Part shown: positions 7,252 to 12,853 of the stretch, in pieces
How positions within the stretch are numbered: the stretch's first letter is position 1
How the letters are laid out: every line of letters starts with the position of its first letter
Source of the DNA: an uncultured Clostridia bacterium
Lineage (GTDB): Bacteria; Bacillota; Clostridia; TANB77; CAG-508
Direction of reading: 5' to 3'
Assembly: GCA_934167435.1 (NCBI GenBank)
Contig: CAKPKZ010000028.1
Coordinates: forward strand, 1-15,167
Length of the DNA: 15,167 nt
Notes under the pieces: model-generated
Told to the model about the DNA's origin: nothing
Seen by the model: the letters and a program-made list of their open reading frames with translations, nothing else
Database searches by the model: none
Program-made: the position numbers and the translations under genes

Positions 7252-8940
7252 CTATTCTCCCCCAAAATTTGAATTTAATCTCTCATAAATAACAAAATTA
7301 TCATCACAATATAATTGTTTATAATTTAAATCATTAGATTTATTTATAATCATATTTACTTTTGAATCTTTATATGCAATTACATGTGTAATGCCGTACT
7401 TTTCAAATATATCTTCATAAAATACACTAATACCTGAAGTTTCTATAAAATCCATAAATATGTCATCTTGCAATCCACTAAATTCTGGTGCATATAAATC
7501 AGCTCTTGAATCTATAAATACTGGTATGTTTCTATATAACATATAGCTACCATAATTGTATTCATTATAAAATTTTGCTTTTCCTAAATCAATATTATTT
7601 ATAATATAGTCACAAGCCTGAACAGGATAAGTTTTTTCATCTATTATTTTTTCGTTTACTTTATCTTTAGCAAAATAATAGCTTAATAAAGACATACATA
7701 GTAATAATATTATTGTTCCTGTTTTTGAAGTAATCTCTTTAGTTATTTTTTTCAATGCACCTTTTTTAAATTCATGTTTTTCTATTAATTCTACTATAAG
7801 TTTACTTAAAATTACTGAACAGATTATTGCAAACATTGACAATTGTCTTCTTGAATTTAACATTAACAAACATAAACCACCTAACATAAATAAGTCTGAT
7901 AGTCTAATTTTAGTTTTGGTAAATGTTAATATACTTAAAAATATTAAAATTGTGCATAATGCTGGAATTTGCTCAGTTAATGTCATTGGTAAATGTTCAT
8001 TAATATTTTGTGTAGTATTTCCTTGCATTGTTTTTATTAAATATGTATATGGTGTATTTCCTAGTGGTGTAAGCAAACCTGTAAGTGAACAAATAACCAT
8101 AATTACAATTAACCACTTAACATTTGGGTTTCTTTTCATATATATTTTGTATGGATTTTTTAAATTTTCTTTTCTTTTTTGTTTTACTTTTTTAATTTTT
8201 TCTTCTAATTTAACTAATTCTTTTTTTAATTTTATAACTTGATTTACTTTTTTTGAATTTTTAGATAATACTTTTATTTTTATATTTAATATTTTTTTCT
8301 CTAATTTTCTATATATAATTGTATCTGCTATTATAGCTATAAAATATTCTCCTATATATGGCAAATATAAAACAAAGTAAAAAGGCCATACTGCGCAATG
8401 TAAATTTGCAATTAATATTGGAATTATTATTAATCCAATTGCATATTTCCACTTTTTATTTTTTAGAAACATCTCTATAAAATATATTGTTAATATAAAA
8501 AGTATGAATGTTACTAATTGAGCTCTTGCTGATATAAATCCCTTTAATATATACATTGATCCTATTGTGGTAAAAAATGATACTATATTACTTTTAGAAA
8601 TTTTGCAATTAACTTTGTATATTGTAATTCCTAAAACACAAGCTAAAATTACTGTTGCTACATATATTCCTACAAATCCAAACATTGAATATACTTTATA
8701 TGTTAGTAAATCATACAACCAATGTGGATATGTATAATTTAATCCTTCATGCCATGAAAATGGATCTTTCATATCGATTCCATAATTTTGAATATGCTCT
8801 CCTATTTTTATGGTATAATAAGTATCATTTTGAAGTGTAATTGGTGAAATTGCAATGCAAAATATTATTATTAAAAATATTGCTATTATATTAAATTTAA
8901 AATTTGAATTTATTTTTATTTTATTCAGTTTTATTTTCAT
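7252..8940 (-). CDS. Polytopic membrane protein, GT-C glycosyltransferase-like
   Basis: This 562-aa protein has about ten or eleven hydrophobic segments (e.g. 16-35, 88-107, 141-159, 165-205, 276-294, 327-384, 407-424). The first outside loop carries NDTYYTIKIGEHIQNYG and PFSWHEG, followed by YPHWLYDLL; an acidic residue here (Asp39) is the position of the catalytic Asp in GT-C enzymes. A soluble C-terminal domain (about 430-562) includes FNDY-like FYNEYNYGSYMLY and FIDSRADLY, motifs I associate with polyprenyl-linked sugar transferase-like proteins. A Lys-rich, probably cytoplasmic coiled coil (about 211-272) is inserted between membrane segments. A sugar-transfer role is inferred, not proven. 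It is the first gene of the rlu operon, with an extended -10 promoter upstream and an AAAGGAAAAAAG ribosome site. Confidence 0.75.
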   Translation of the reverse strand: MKIKLNKIKINSNFKFNIIAIFLIIIFCIAISPITLQNDTYYTIKIGEHIQNYGIDMKDPFSWHEGLNYTYPHWLYDLLTYKVYSMFGFVGIYVATVILACVLGITIYKVNCKISKSNIVSFFTTIGSMYILKGFISARAQLVTFILFILTIYFIEMFLKNKKWKYAIGLIIIPILIANLHCAVWPFYFVLYLPYIGEYFIAIIADTIIYRKLEKKILNIKIKVLSKNSKKVNQVIKLKKELVKLEEKIKKVKQKRKENLKNPYKIYMKRNPNVKWLIVIMVICSLTGLLTPLGNTPYTYLIKTMQGNTTQNINEHLPMTLTEQIPALCTILIFLSILTFTKTKIRLSDLFMLGGLCLLMLNSRRQLSMFAIICSVILSKLIVELIEKHEFKKGALKKITKEITSKTGTIILLLCMSLLSYYFAKDKVNEKIIDEKTYPVQACDYIINNIDLGKAKFYNEYNYGSYMLYRNIPVFIDSRADLYAPEFSGLQDDIFMDFIETSGISVFYEDIFEKYGITHVIAYKDSKVNMIINKSNDLNYKQLYCDDNFVIYERLNSNFGGE

Positions 8941-8969
8941 TCTTTTTTCCTTTCAATTTTATTTATAGA

Positions 8970-9004
8970 ATTATACCAAAAAAATAGTTAAAAAACTATA
9001 GTTT
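8970..9004 (-). promoter_or_regulatory. Extended -10 promoter with overlapping palindromes before the rlu operon
   Basis: On the minus strand TGGTATAAT (TATAAT at 8970-8975) is an extended -10 element about 30 bases before the ATG at 8940. No good -35 hexamer sits 17 bases upstream, as often found with extended -10 promoters. Just upstream are two overlapping inverted repeats, ATAGTT/AACTAT (8984-8999) and the perfect palindrome AAACTATAGTTT (8993-9004). They occupy the -35 zone and could be an operator. Confidence 0.45.
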
Positions 9005-9008
9005 ACAC

Positions 9009-9048
9009 AAAAAAAGTGCATTCTTTATATAAAGAATGCACTTTTTTT
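9009..9048 (-). terminator. Perfect-palindrome terminator after the SSB-like gene
   Basis: The 40 bases are a perfect inverted repeat, with arms of seven A or T, GTGCA/TGCAC and an AT-rich centre. On the minus strand it follows the SSB-like gene, sharing its stop codon, and ends in a seven-T tract. It is symmetric, so it could also act on plus-strand read-through. Confidence 0.88.
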
Positions 9049-9748
9049 ATACAGCTTCTTGACCTTCTGCTTGTTCTTCGTTTTCATTATCTTTTTGATT
9101 TATAACTTCCAAACTTCCTATTGATACTTCATAAGCTACTCTAGTTTCTGATGTTCCGTCTTCAAATTTTTTCTCATATGTTCTTGATTGAACTCTACCA
9201 ACTATTTTTACTTCTGAACCTACTTCAAGATTTTGGCAAAATCTTGCATTTCTTCCCCATGCAATACATGGAATATAATCTGATTTATTGTATGCTCTAT
9301 TTACTGCAAGTAGTACATCTGCAATTTCTCTTCCAAATGGTGTTTGTCTATAGATTGGTGTTTTACATATATATCCTATTAAAACAACTTCATTTGTTAT
9401 AATATCTTTTTTTACAATTTCATTTTCTTCTTCGTTTTCATTTTCTACTACTTCTATAATGTCTTTAGCAAATACTGTTAGTATTAATTTGTTTTTTTGG
9501 TTTTGAAAACTATTGTATGATCTAAATTGACCTTTTATTAATAACTTTTTGTCGTTTTGTAGCATATCATCTGATATTAGTCTTTCTGATACTGTAATTG
9601 GTATTATGTCTGCATTACCACTTAAACGTGGTATTGATAAATCAAATATGTAAAACTTTTCTCCATATATTTCATGACTTAATCTTTTATCTCCTGTAAC
9701 TTTTCCAACTAATGTTATATAGTTGTTTTCTAAATAATTTGTATCCAA
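9047..9748 (-). CDS. Tandem OB-fold single-stranded DNA-binding (SSB-like) protein
   Basis: This 233-aa protein seems to have two SSB-type OB folds. The first (about 8-101) begins ITLVGKVTGDKRLSHE and contains IKGQFRSYNS. The second (about 118-216) is a clear SSB fold: VVLIGYICKTPIYRQTPFGRE, YIPCIAWGRNARF, and GSEVKIVGRVQSRTYEKKF. An acidic linker (101-112) joins them. The tail is acidic (NENEEQAEGQEAV) but lacks the DDDIPF-like tip that recruits partners in housekeeping SSB. It should bind single-stranded DNA, with one OB pair per chain rather than one OB. It starts at TTG 9748 behind an AGGGAGG site; there is no better ATG. It has its own near-consensus promoter. It is probably an accessory SSB paralogue rather than the replication SSB. 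Confidence 0.85.
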   Translation of the reverse strand: MDTNYLENNYITLVGKVTGDKRLSHEIYGEKFYIFDLSIPRLSGNADIIPITVSERLISDDMLQNDKKLLIKGQFRSYNSFQNQKNKLILTVFAKDIIEVVENENEEENEIVKKDIITNEVVLIGYICKTPIYRQTPFGREIADVLLAVNRAYNKSDYIPCIAWGRNARFCQNLEVGSEVKIVGRVQSRTYEKKFEDGTSETRVAYEVSIGSLEVINQKDNENEEQAEGQEAV

Positions 9749-9821
9749 TTATTTTTCCTCCCTATTTTTAATTATTTATCAATTGTACTTTTTTCTTAGT
9801 GCTCTCCTAAATACAATACTT

Positions 9822-9850
9822 ATTATACACTATTTTTTTAGTTTTGTCTA
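9822..9850 (-). promoter_or_regulatory. SigA promoter of the SSB-like gene
   Basis: On the minus strand TAGACA (9845-9850), a 17-base spacer and a perfect TATAAT (9822-9827) form the best vegetative promoter in the window. The start would be near 9815, giving a leader of about 65 bases before the TTG at 9748. It lies in the gap after the 163-aa gene, so the SSB-like gene can be transcribed on its own. Confidence 0.7.
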
Positions 9851-9889
9851 CATAAAAAGTTAATTTTAGTGAAAAAAGTTAGATTTTTC

Positions 9890-10381
9890 CTATACTTTAT
9901 CCATTATTTTTTTATTATATAATACTGATATTGCATAATTTATTAATATTTCGTGTATATCATAGCTCTCATTTTCAGTTAATTTTATTAACTTTTCTTG
10001 TGTTTCTACATTTTTATTATCTAGTGTTTCTATATTTCTTTGTAAATCTATAAGTACATTGTCTTCTGTTATACTTGAAGCAGTAATTGTAGACTTTTGT
10101 TTTAATCCACATGTTATTATTTTTTGTTTTATATTACTTAATATATCTATTTTTAACTCTAAATCAGAGTTTATAATAAGACAATCTGCATTTTCTATTA
10201 TACTTTTTATAAATGTTTCTTTTAATATAAAATCTTTTAAATCATTATTAATAATAACTATTTGAAACTTAACATTTTTTATATTTTCAATATTGTTACT
10301 GTTTATTTTAATTATATTCACATGATTATCAATTATGTTTTTTAAAATTCTTGTTTTCCCAATTACCCCAATAAAATTCAT
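9890..10381 (-). CDS. Conserved-looking hypothetical protein, possible Rossmann-like or Mur-ligase-like fragment
   Basis: I do not recognise this 163-aa protein with confidence. The N-terminus FIGVIGKTR, followed by alternating strands (FQIVIINND, ENADCLIINSD), suggests a Rossmann-like alpha/beta fold. The most distinctive stretch is IITCGLKQKSTITASSITED followed by VLIDLQRNI (about 88-117). It resembles the strand-turn region of Mur ligase central domains (a 'tyG....a' type strand followed by a beta segment), but no Walker A is present. Asn, Ile and Lys are very common. The ATG at 10381 follows an AAGGGGAAAA site. It lies 59 bases after the broken deacetylase gene and 141 before the SSB-like gene, all on the minus strand. 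No convincing terminator follows it. The function is unknown. Confidence 0.65.
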   Translation of the reverse strand: MNFIGVIGKTRILKNIIDNHVNIIKINSNNIENIKNVKFQIVIINNDLKDFILKETFIKSIIENADCLIINSDLELKIDILSNIKQKIITCGLKQKSTITASSITEDNVLIDLQRNIETLDNKNVETQEKLIKLTENESYDIHEILINYAISVLYNKKIMDKV

Positions 10382-10440
10382 TATTTTTCCCCTTATTTTT
10401 ATTATTACTATTATTTCCTTTGAGAAAAATAATATACTAC

Positions 10441-11215
10441 TTAATTCTTTATTTGCATTCCTGCACTATTAATTTTATAATTCTCTTTATAAATTAAATC
10501 TGAAACTTTAACTAATTCTAAACCTTTTTTCTTTATATTTTTAATTAACATATCTAAAGAATCCGCTGTGTGTTTTGTTCCATTATGACTTAGAATAATA
10601 TCTCCCGATTTTATTTTTCCCTCTAATCTATTCCACATCTCTTCTCCTGTTATTCCTGAATAATCTAATGTATCTAAGCTCCATTGAATTGTAAAATATT
10701 TATTATCATTTGCTGCTTTTATTACAGTATTGTTATATTCACCATATGGAGCTCTATATAAATTAGTTTTTCTTCCTATTATTGTTTCGAGTTTTTCATT
10801 ACTTTTTTCTATTTCATCTACATTCTTTTCATATGTTAGATTATTTACATGCGGATGTGAATTACTATGACTTCCGTATTTCATGTCCAGCATCACTTAT
10901 CTTTTTTACTGCCTCTGGAAATTTATCCATCCAATCTCCTACCATAAAAAATGTTATTTTTACATTATTGTCATCTAATATTTTTAATATATTATCTATA
11001 TCATCTGCATTCCAAGCACAATTCATTGTAAAGGCTACTTTATTTTCTTTTGTATCTACATTATATATAGGCAATAGTTTTTCAGATACAGATGACGTTT
11101 GAACTGTATCATTATTTTTGTTTGTTAATATATTAGCAGTTCCAAACAATATTGCCACTGTTAATATTGAAACTATATAGGCTGATATTTTATCTTTATT
11201 AAACACAAAAAACAT
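10441..11215 (-). pseudogene. Polysaccharide deacetylase (NodB domain), frameshifted
   Basis: Two minus-strand frames together encode one membrane-anchored deacetylase. The first part (11215 to about 10876) has a membrane anchor (about 11-30), then VAFTMNCAWNADD and ITFFMVGDW, and reads to AGHEI before running to a stop as RKS. The second part continues as GSHSNSHPHVNNL (metal-binding HxxxH), YRAPYGEYNN, SLDTLDYSG and GDIILSHNG. Removing one base at about 10876 joins them into AGHEIGSHSNSHPHV and gives a normal 257-aa protein. In the family this fold removes acetyl groups from peptidoglycan or cell-wall glycans outside the membrane; related clostridial/Bacillus proteins act in sporulation. 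Motif 1 has Asn65 where most members have the catalytic Asp. The start ATG has a GGGAGGGAT site. Sequencing error or true decay cannot be told apart here. Confidence 0.88.
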
Positions 11216-11279
11216 ATAATCCCTCCCGACTTATTATTTCATACTTATGATATAATTTTATTTTTATTCCAATTATCCT

Positions 11280-11310
11280 TTGTCAACATTCGACATATTT
11301 TTCATACTAT
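11280..11310 (+). promoter_or_regulatory. Possible Spo0A box and sporulation-type promoter in a divergent region
   Basis: TTCGACA (11289-11295) is the reverse complement of the Spo0A box core TGTCGAA. CATACTATA begins at 11303 and fits the sigma-K -10 pattern CATANNNTA and, with one mismatch, the sigma-E -10. A vegetative reading, TTGTCA (11280-11285) with 17 bases to CATACT, is also possible. The site is between the deacetylase gene (minus) and the Cys-rich protein gene (plus). Confidence 0.35.
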
Positions 11311-11351
11311 ATATTAAGCAGGTAACTGCAAAAAAGAAAGGAAAGATTTTT

Positions 11352-11789
11352 ATGGATTTTGAAGAAAAAAGACCATGTCCAAAAATTGATATAGACGGAA
11401 TGATTTCTAATGGAAAACAATTTGATTTAGATATTACTTTACCAGAAGACCACAGAGATGTTATATATGGAGTTGTAAGAAATTGTTTTAAAGAGCCAGT
11501 ATGTGATGCTGTTGTTAAATTGGTTGAAATTGTATATGATTGTGGTAAAGAAGAAAGAAGACCTATAGGTCATACTTTCACAGATAAAGAAGGGGAATTT
11601 GTTTTTGGTCCTCTATGCCCAGACAAAAAATATGCACTTCAAATTTGGGTAAATGATACAAAAAAAATAAAAATATGTGCAAAATGCCATCATGAAGGAA
11701 AATGCCTAAAAGGTGATAAAATGAAGTGTGACTGTTTTATGGATGAAAAACATGATGATGACTGTAAAGAAGATCATAAAAAATGTTAA
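11352..11789 (+). CDS. Small beta-sandwich (carboxypeptidase-regulatory-like) protein with Cys/His-rich tail
   Basis: This 145-aa protein has no signal peptide. Residues about 35-108 look like a transthyretin/carboxypeptidase-regulatory beta sandwich: IYGVVRNCFKEPVCDAVVKL, then GHTFTDKEGEFVFGPLCP and YALQIWV. This 'gain-of-detail' pattern is common in clostridial surface or spore-associated proteins. The last 37 residues are Cys/His/Lys/Asp-rich: ICAKCHHEGKCLKGDKMKCD, then a further Cys138 and a terminal Cys145. There are twelve cysteines in all. Metal binding or disulfide/cross-linked assembly is plausible; enzymatic activity is not suggested. I place the start at ATG 11352 behind an AAAGGAAAG site; a longer frame from 11280 lacks a ribosome site and would overlap the promoter. 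It stands alone between divergent and convergent neighbours. A spore-coat-type role is a guess from the promoter. Confidence 0.8.
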   Translation: MDFEEKRPCPKIDIDGMISNGKQFDLDITLPEDHRDVIYGVVRNCFKEPVCDAVVKLVEIVYDCGKEERRPIGHTFTDKEGEFVFGPLCPDKKYALQIWVNDTKKIKICAKCHHEGKCLKGDKMKCDCFMDEKHDDDCKEDHKKC

Positions 11790-11808
11790 TTTAATTAGTT
11801 TTTAAAAT

Positions 11809-11840
11809 AATTTAAGAGTACATGATTGTACTCTTAAATT
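11809..11840. terminator. Shared terminator hairpin between convergent genes
   Basis: A 14-base arm (11809-11822) pairs perfectly with 11827-11840 around the loop TGAT. It follows the Cys-rich gene by 20 bases and begins two bases after the stop of the minus-strand 46-aa gene. The flanks are A/T-rich but neither side has a long uninterrupted U tract, so efficiency is uncertain. Confidence 0.65.
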
Positions 11841-11842
11841 GT

Positions 11843-11983
11843 TTAAATAATTCCTAATTTTTTAACAAGTTGCTTTCCTTTTTTAACCATTTTTTTTTTA
11901 TTTACCATTTCTCCATCATTATACATCATCATTACTCCTGTTGTAATTATTCCACCAATTATTATTCCTTTTACAAATTTCAT
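11843..11983 (-). CDS. 46-aa membrane miniprotein
   Basis: This short gene encodes a 46-residue protein with a hydrophobic N-terminal helix (about 4-20, FVKGIIIGGIITTGVMMM) and a basic tail with repeated Lys and the end VKKGKQLVKKLGII. A glycine-rich hydrophobic start followed by KKMVKKGK resembles small single-pass proteins that occur widely in clostridia, whose function I do not know. A perfect AGGAGG (11991-11996) seven bases before the ATG is strong evidence that it is translated. It is the last gene of the minus-strand run from the HD protein to here, 25 bases after the second TauE half gene. A 10-bp hairpin (11997-12022) abuts its ribosome binding site, and the terminator hairpin starts two bases after its stop. 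Confidence 0.8.
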   Translation of the reverse strand: MKFVKGIIIGGIITTGVMMMYNDGEMVNKKKMVKKGKQLVKKLGII

Positions 11984-11996
11984 ATTCCATCCTCCT

Positions 11997-12022
11997 ATAA
12001 CAATATTTTTACATATTGTTAT
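11997..12022 (-). other. 10-bp hairpin abutting the ribosome binding site of the 46-aa gene
   Basis: ATAACAATAT (11997-12006) and ATATTGTTAT (12013-12022) pair perfectly around a six-base loop. On the minus strand the stem ends exactly where AGGAGG begins, and the loop holds part of the stop codon region of the second TauE gene (stop at 12009-12011). Ribosomes finishing that gene would melt the stem, so it could couple translation of the two. Confidence 0.5.
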
Positions 12023-12398
12023 TATTAGTTTTTTTTGATTTTATATACTTTGAAAATATTGTATATATTTCATGTATAGCAATAATTATTAAAAAATATC
12101 CAAAATATTTTTTTAGTTTAATTACATCTGTTCCAATAGATAAATTTGCTCCAATTATAGCTCCTAATATTCCAAATACAGAAATTATTATTCCAGTTTT
12201 TAAGTCTATATTTTTATTTTTTACATTTACTATTATTGCAACTATAGAGGTGGGAATAAAAAATATTAAATTAGTAGCCTGTGCTACATGTTGGTCAATT
12301 CCTAACATAAATGATAGCAGAAATATTAGTATGGTTCCTCCTCCCATTCCAGTTCCGCTAACAATTCCTGATATTATTCCAATTAAAATTTCTAACAT
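12009..12398 (-). CDS. Half-length TauE/SafE-family membrane protein (second half gene)
   Basis: A 129-aa integral membrane protein equal to one repeat of the TauE/SafE (formerly DUF81) fold, whose full-length members have about 250 aa and two inverted repeats. The signature GIISGIVSGTGMGGGTILIF (4-23) is the family's glycine-rich first segment. FIPTSIVAIIVNV (47-59) and GILGAIIGANL (about 96-106 region) follow, and the end is a polar Lys/Asn tail. The family exports or imports small anions such as sulfite, sulfoacetate or related organic sulfur compounds; the substrate here is unknown. It lies 43 bases after the other half-length gene (12442-12789), so the two probably form a heterodimer. 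The ATG at 12398 has a poor AGTAGG site buried in a hairpin. Confidence 0.85.
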   Translation of the reverse strand: MLEILIGIISGIVSGTGMGGGTILIFLLSFMLGIDQHVAQATNLIFFIPTSIVAIIVNVKNKNIDLKTGIIISVFGILGAIIGANLSIGTDVIKLKKYFGYFLIIIAIHEIYTIFSKYIKSKKTNNNNM

Positions 12399-12402
12399 AA
12401 AT

Positions 12403-12426
12403 AAAACCTACTTTTTAGTAGGTTTT
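12403..12426 (-). other. Hairpin that sequesters the ribosome binding site of the second TauE half
   Basis: On the minus strand AAAACCTACT and AGTAGGTTTT pair perfectly over ten bases around an AAAA loop. The 3' arm contains the only Shine-Dalgarno-like sequence (AGTAGG) of the gene starting at 12398. The 3' arm ends in UUUU, so the element could alternatively act as a weak attenuator between the two TauE halves. Confidence 0.55.
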
Positions 12427-12441
12427 CCATATTTTTATATT

Positions 12442-12789
12442 TTATACTATAATCATTTTATAAGAAATATAAATTAAAAAAATAACAAAAGCAATTTTTA
12501 AAATTTGTTCTGGTAACTTTTTTAAAAGCCTAGCTCCTATATATCCGCCTATTGTTCCACCTATTGCGCATAGTATTGCTGTTTTCCAGTTTATATAATT
12601 ACCTTTGTAATAAAATATACTACTTGTTAATACCATTGGCAGAATGCAAAATATGGATGTTCCTCTTGCTTTTTTAGACGACATATTTAGTAAATACATA
12701 AATGCTGGAACTAATATCATCCCTCCACCTGTTGAGAAAAAACCGCTTATAAATCCTGCACTTAGACCAATTAAAACTTTTTTTATCAT
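12442..12789 (-). CDS. Half-length TauE/SafE-family membrane protein (first half gene)
   Basis: A 115-aa protein with about four membrane segments, also one repeat of the TauE/SafE fold. Its signature GLSAGFISGFFSTGGGMILV is the canonical N-terminal motif of full-length members. SSKKARGTSIFCILPMVLTS and GGTIGGYIGARLLKKLP match the family's middle and end motifs of the first repeat. It therefore looks like the N-terminal half, and the downstream 129-aa protein like the C-terminal half, although each starts with its own GGG-type motif. The ATG at 12789 follows an AGGAGA site five bases away, partly inside a small stem (12798-12812). Expression likely comes from the ruvA-rarA transcript, as no separate promoter is clear in the 64-base gap. 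Confidence 0.85.
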   Translation of the reverse strand: MIKKVLIGLSAGFISGFFSTGGGMILVPAFMYLLNMSSKKARGTSIFCILPMVLTSSIFYYKGNYINWKTAILCAIGGTIGGYIGARLLKKLPEQILKIAFVIFLIYISYKMIIV

Positions 12790-12797
12790 TACATCTC

Positions 12798-12812
12798 CTA
12801 CTTTATAAGTAG
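12798..12812 (-). other. Small hairpin overlapping the ribosome binding site of the first TauE half
   Basis: CTACTT and AAGTAG pair over six bases with a three-base loop on the minus strand. The first two bases of the AGGAGA ribosome site are in the stem. The CTACT...AGTAG(G) core is shared with the hairpin at 12403-12426 in front of the other half gene. Confidence 0.35.
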
Positions 12813-12853
12813 TATATCCATTTTTTTATATTTTATAAAAAATTTATGATTTT

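Noticed and set aside
7916..8242. Plus-strand 108-codon frame within the membrane-protein gene
   Set aside because: Shadow of the minus-strand gene; hydrophobic composition reflects the antisense of a Lys/Ile-rich coding sequence and no ribosome site is present.
9841..9889. Imperfect direct repeat AAAAAGTTA near the end of the 163-aa gene
   Set aside because: Only two short A/T-rich copies with mismatches; not distinguishable from background.
10409..10434. Eight-base A/T inverted repeat after the deacetylase gene, possible terminator
   Set aside because: Ten-base loop, only A-T pairs and no U tract on the minus strand; too weak to call.
11280..11351. Longer N-terminus for the Cys-rich protein, starting at 11280
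   Set aside because: No ribosome binding site precedes it and it would overlap the likely promoter; ATG 11352 has a good AAAGGAAAG site.
12820..12853. A/T-only inverted repeat after rarA as a terminator
   Set aside because: Stem would be all A-U with no distinct tract; such repeats are expected by chance in this composition.
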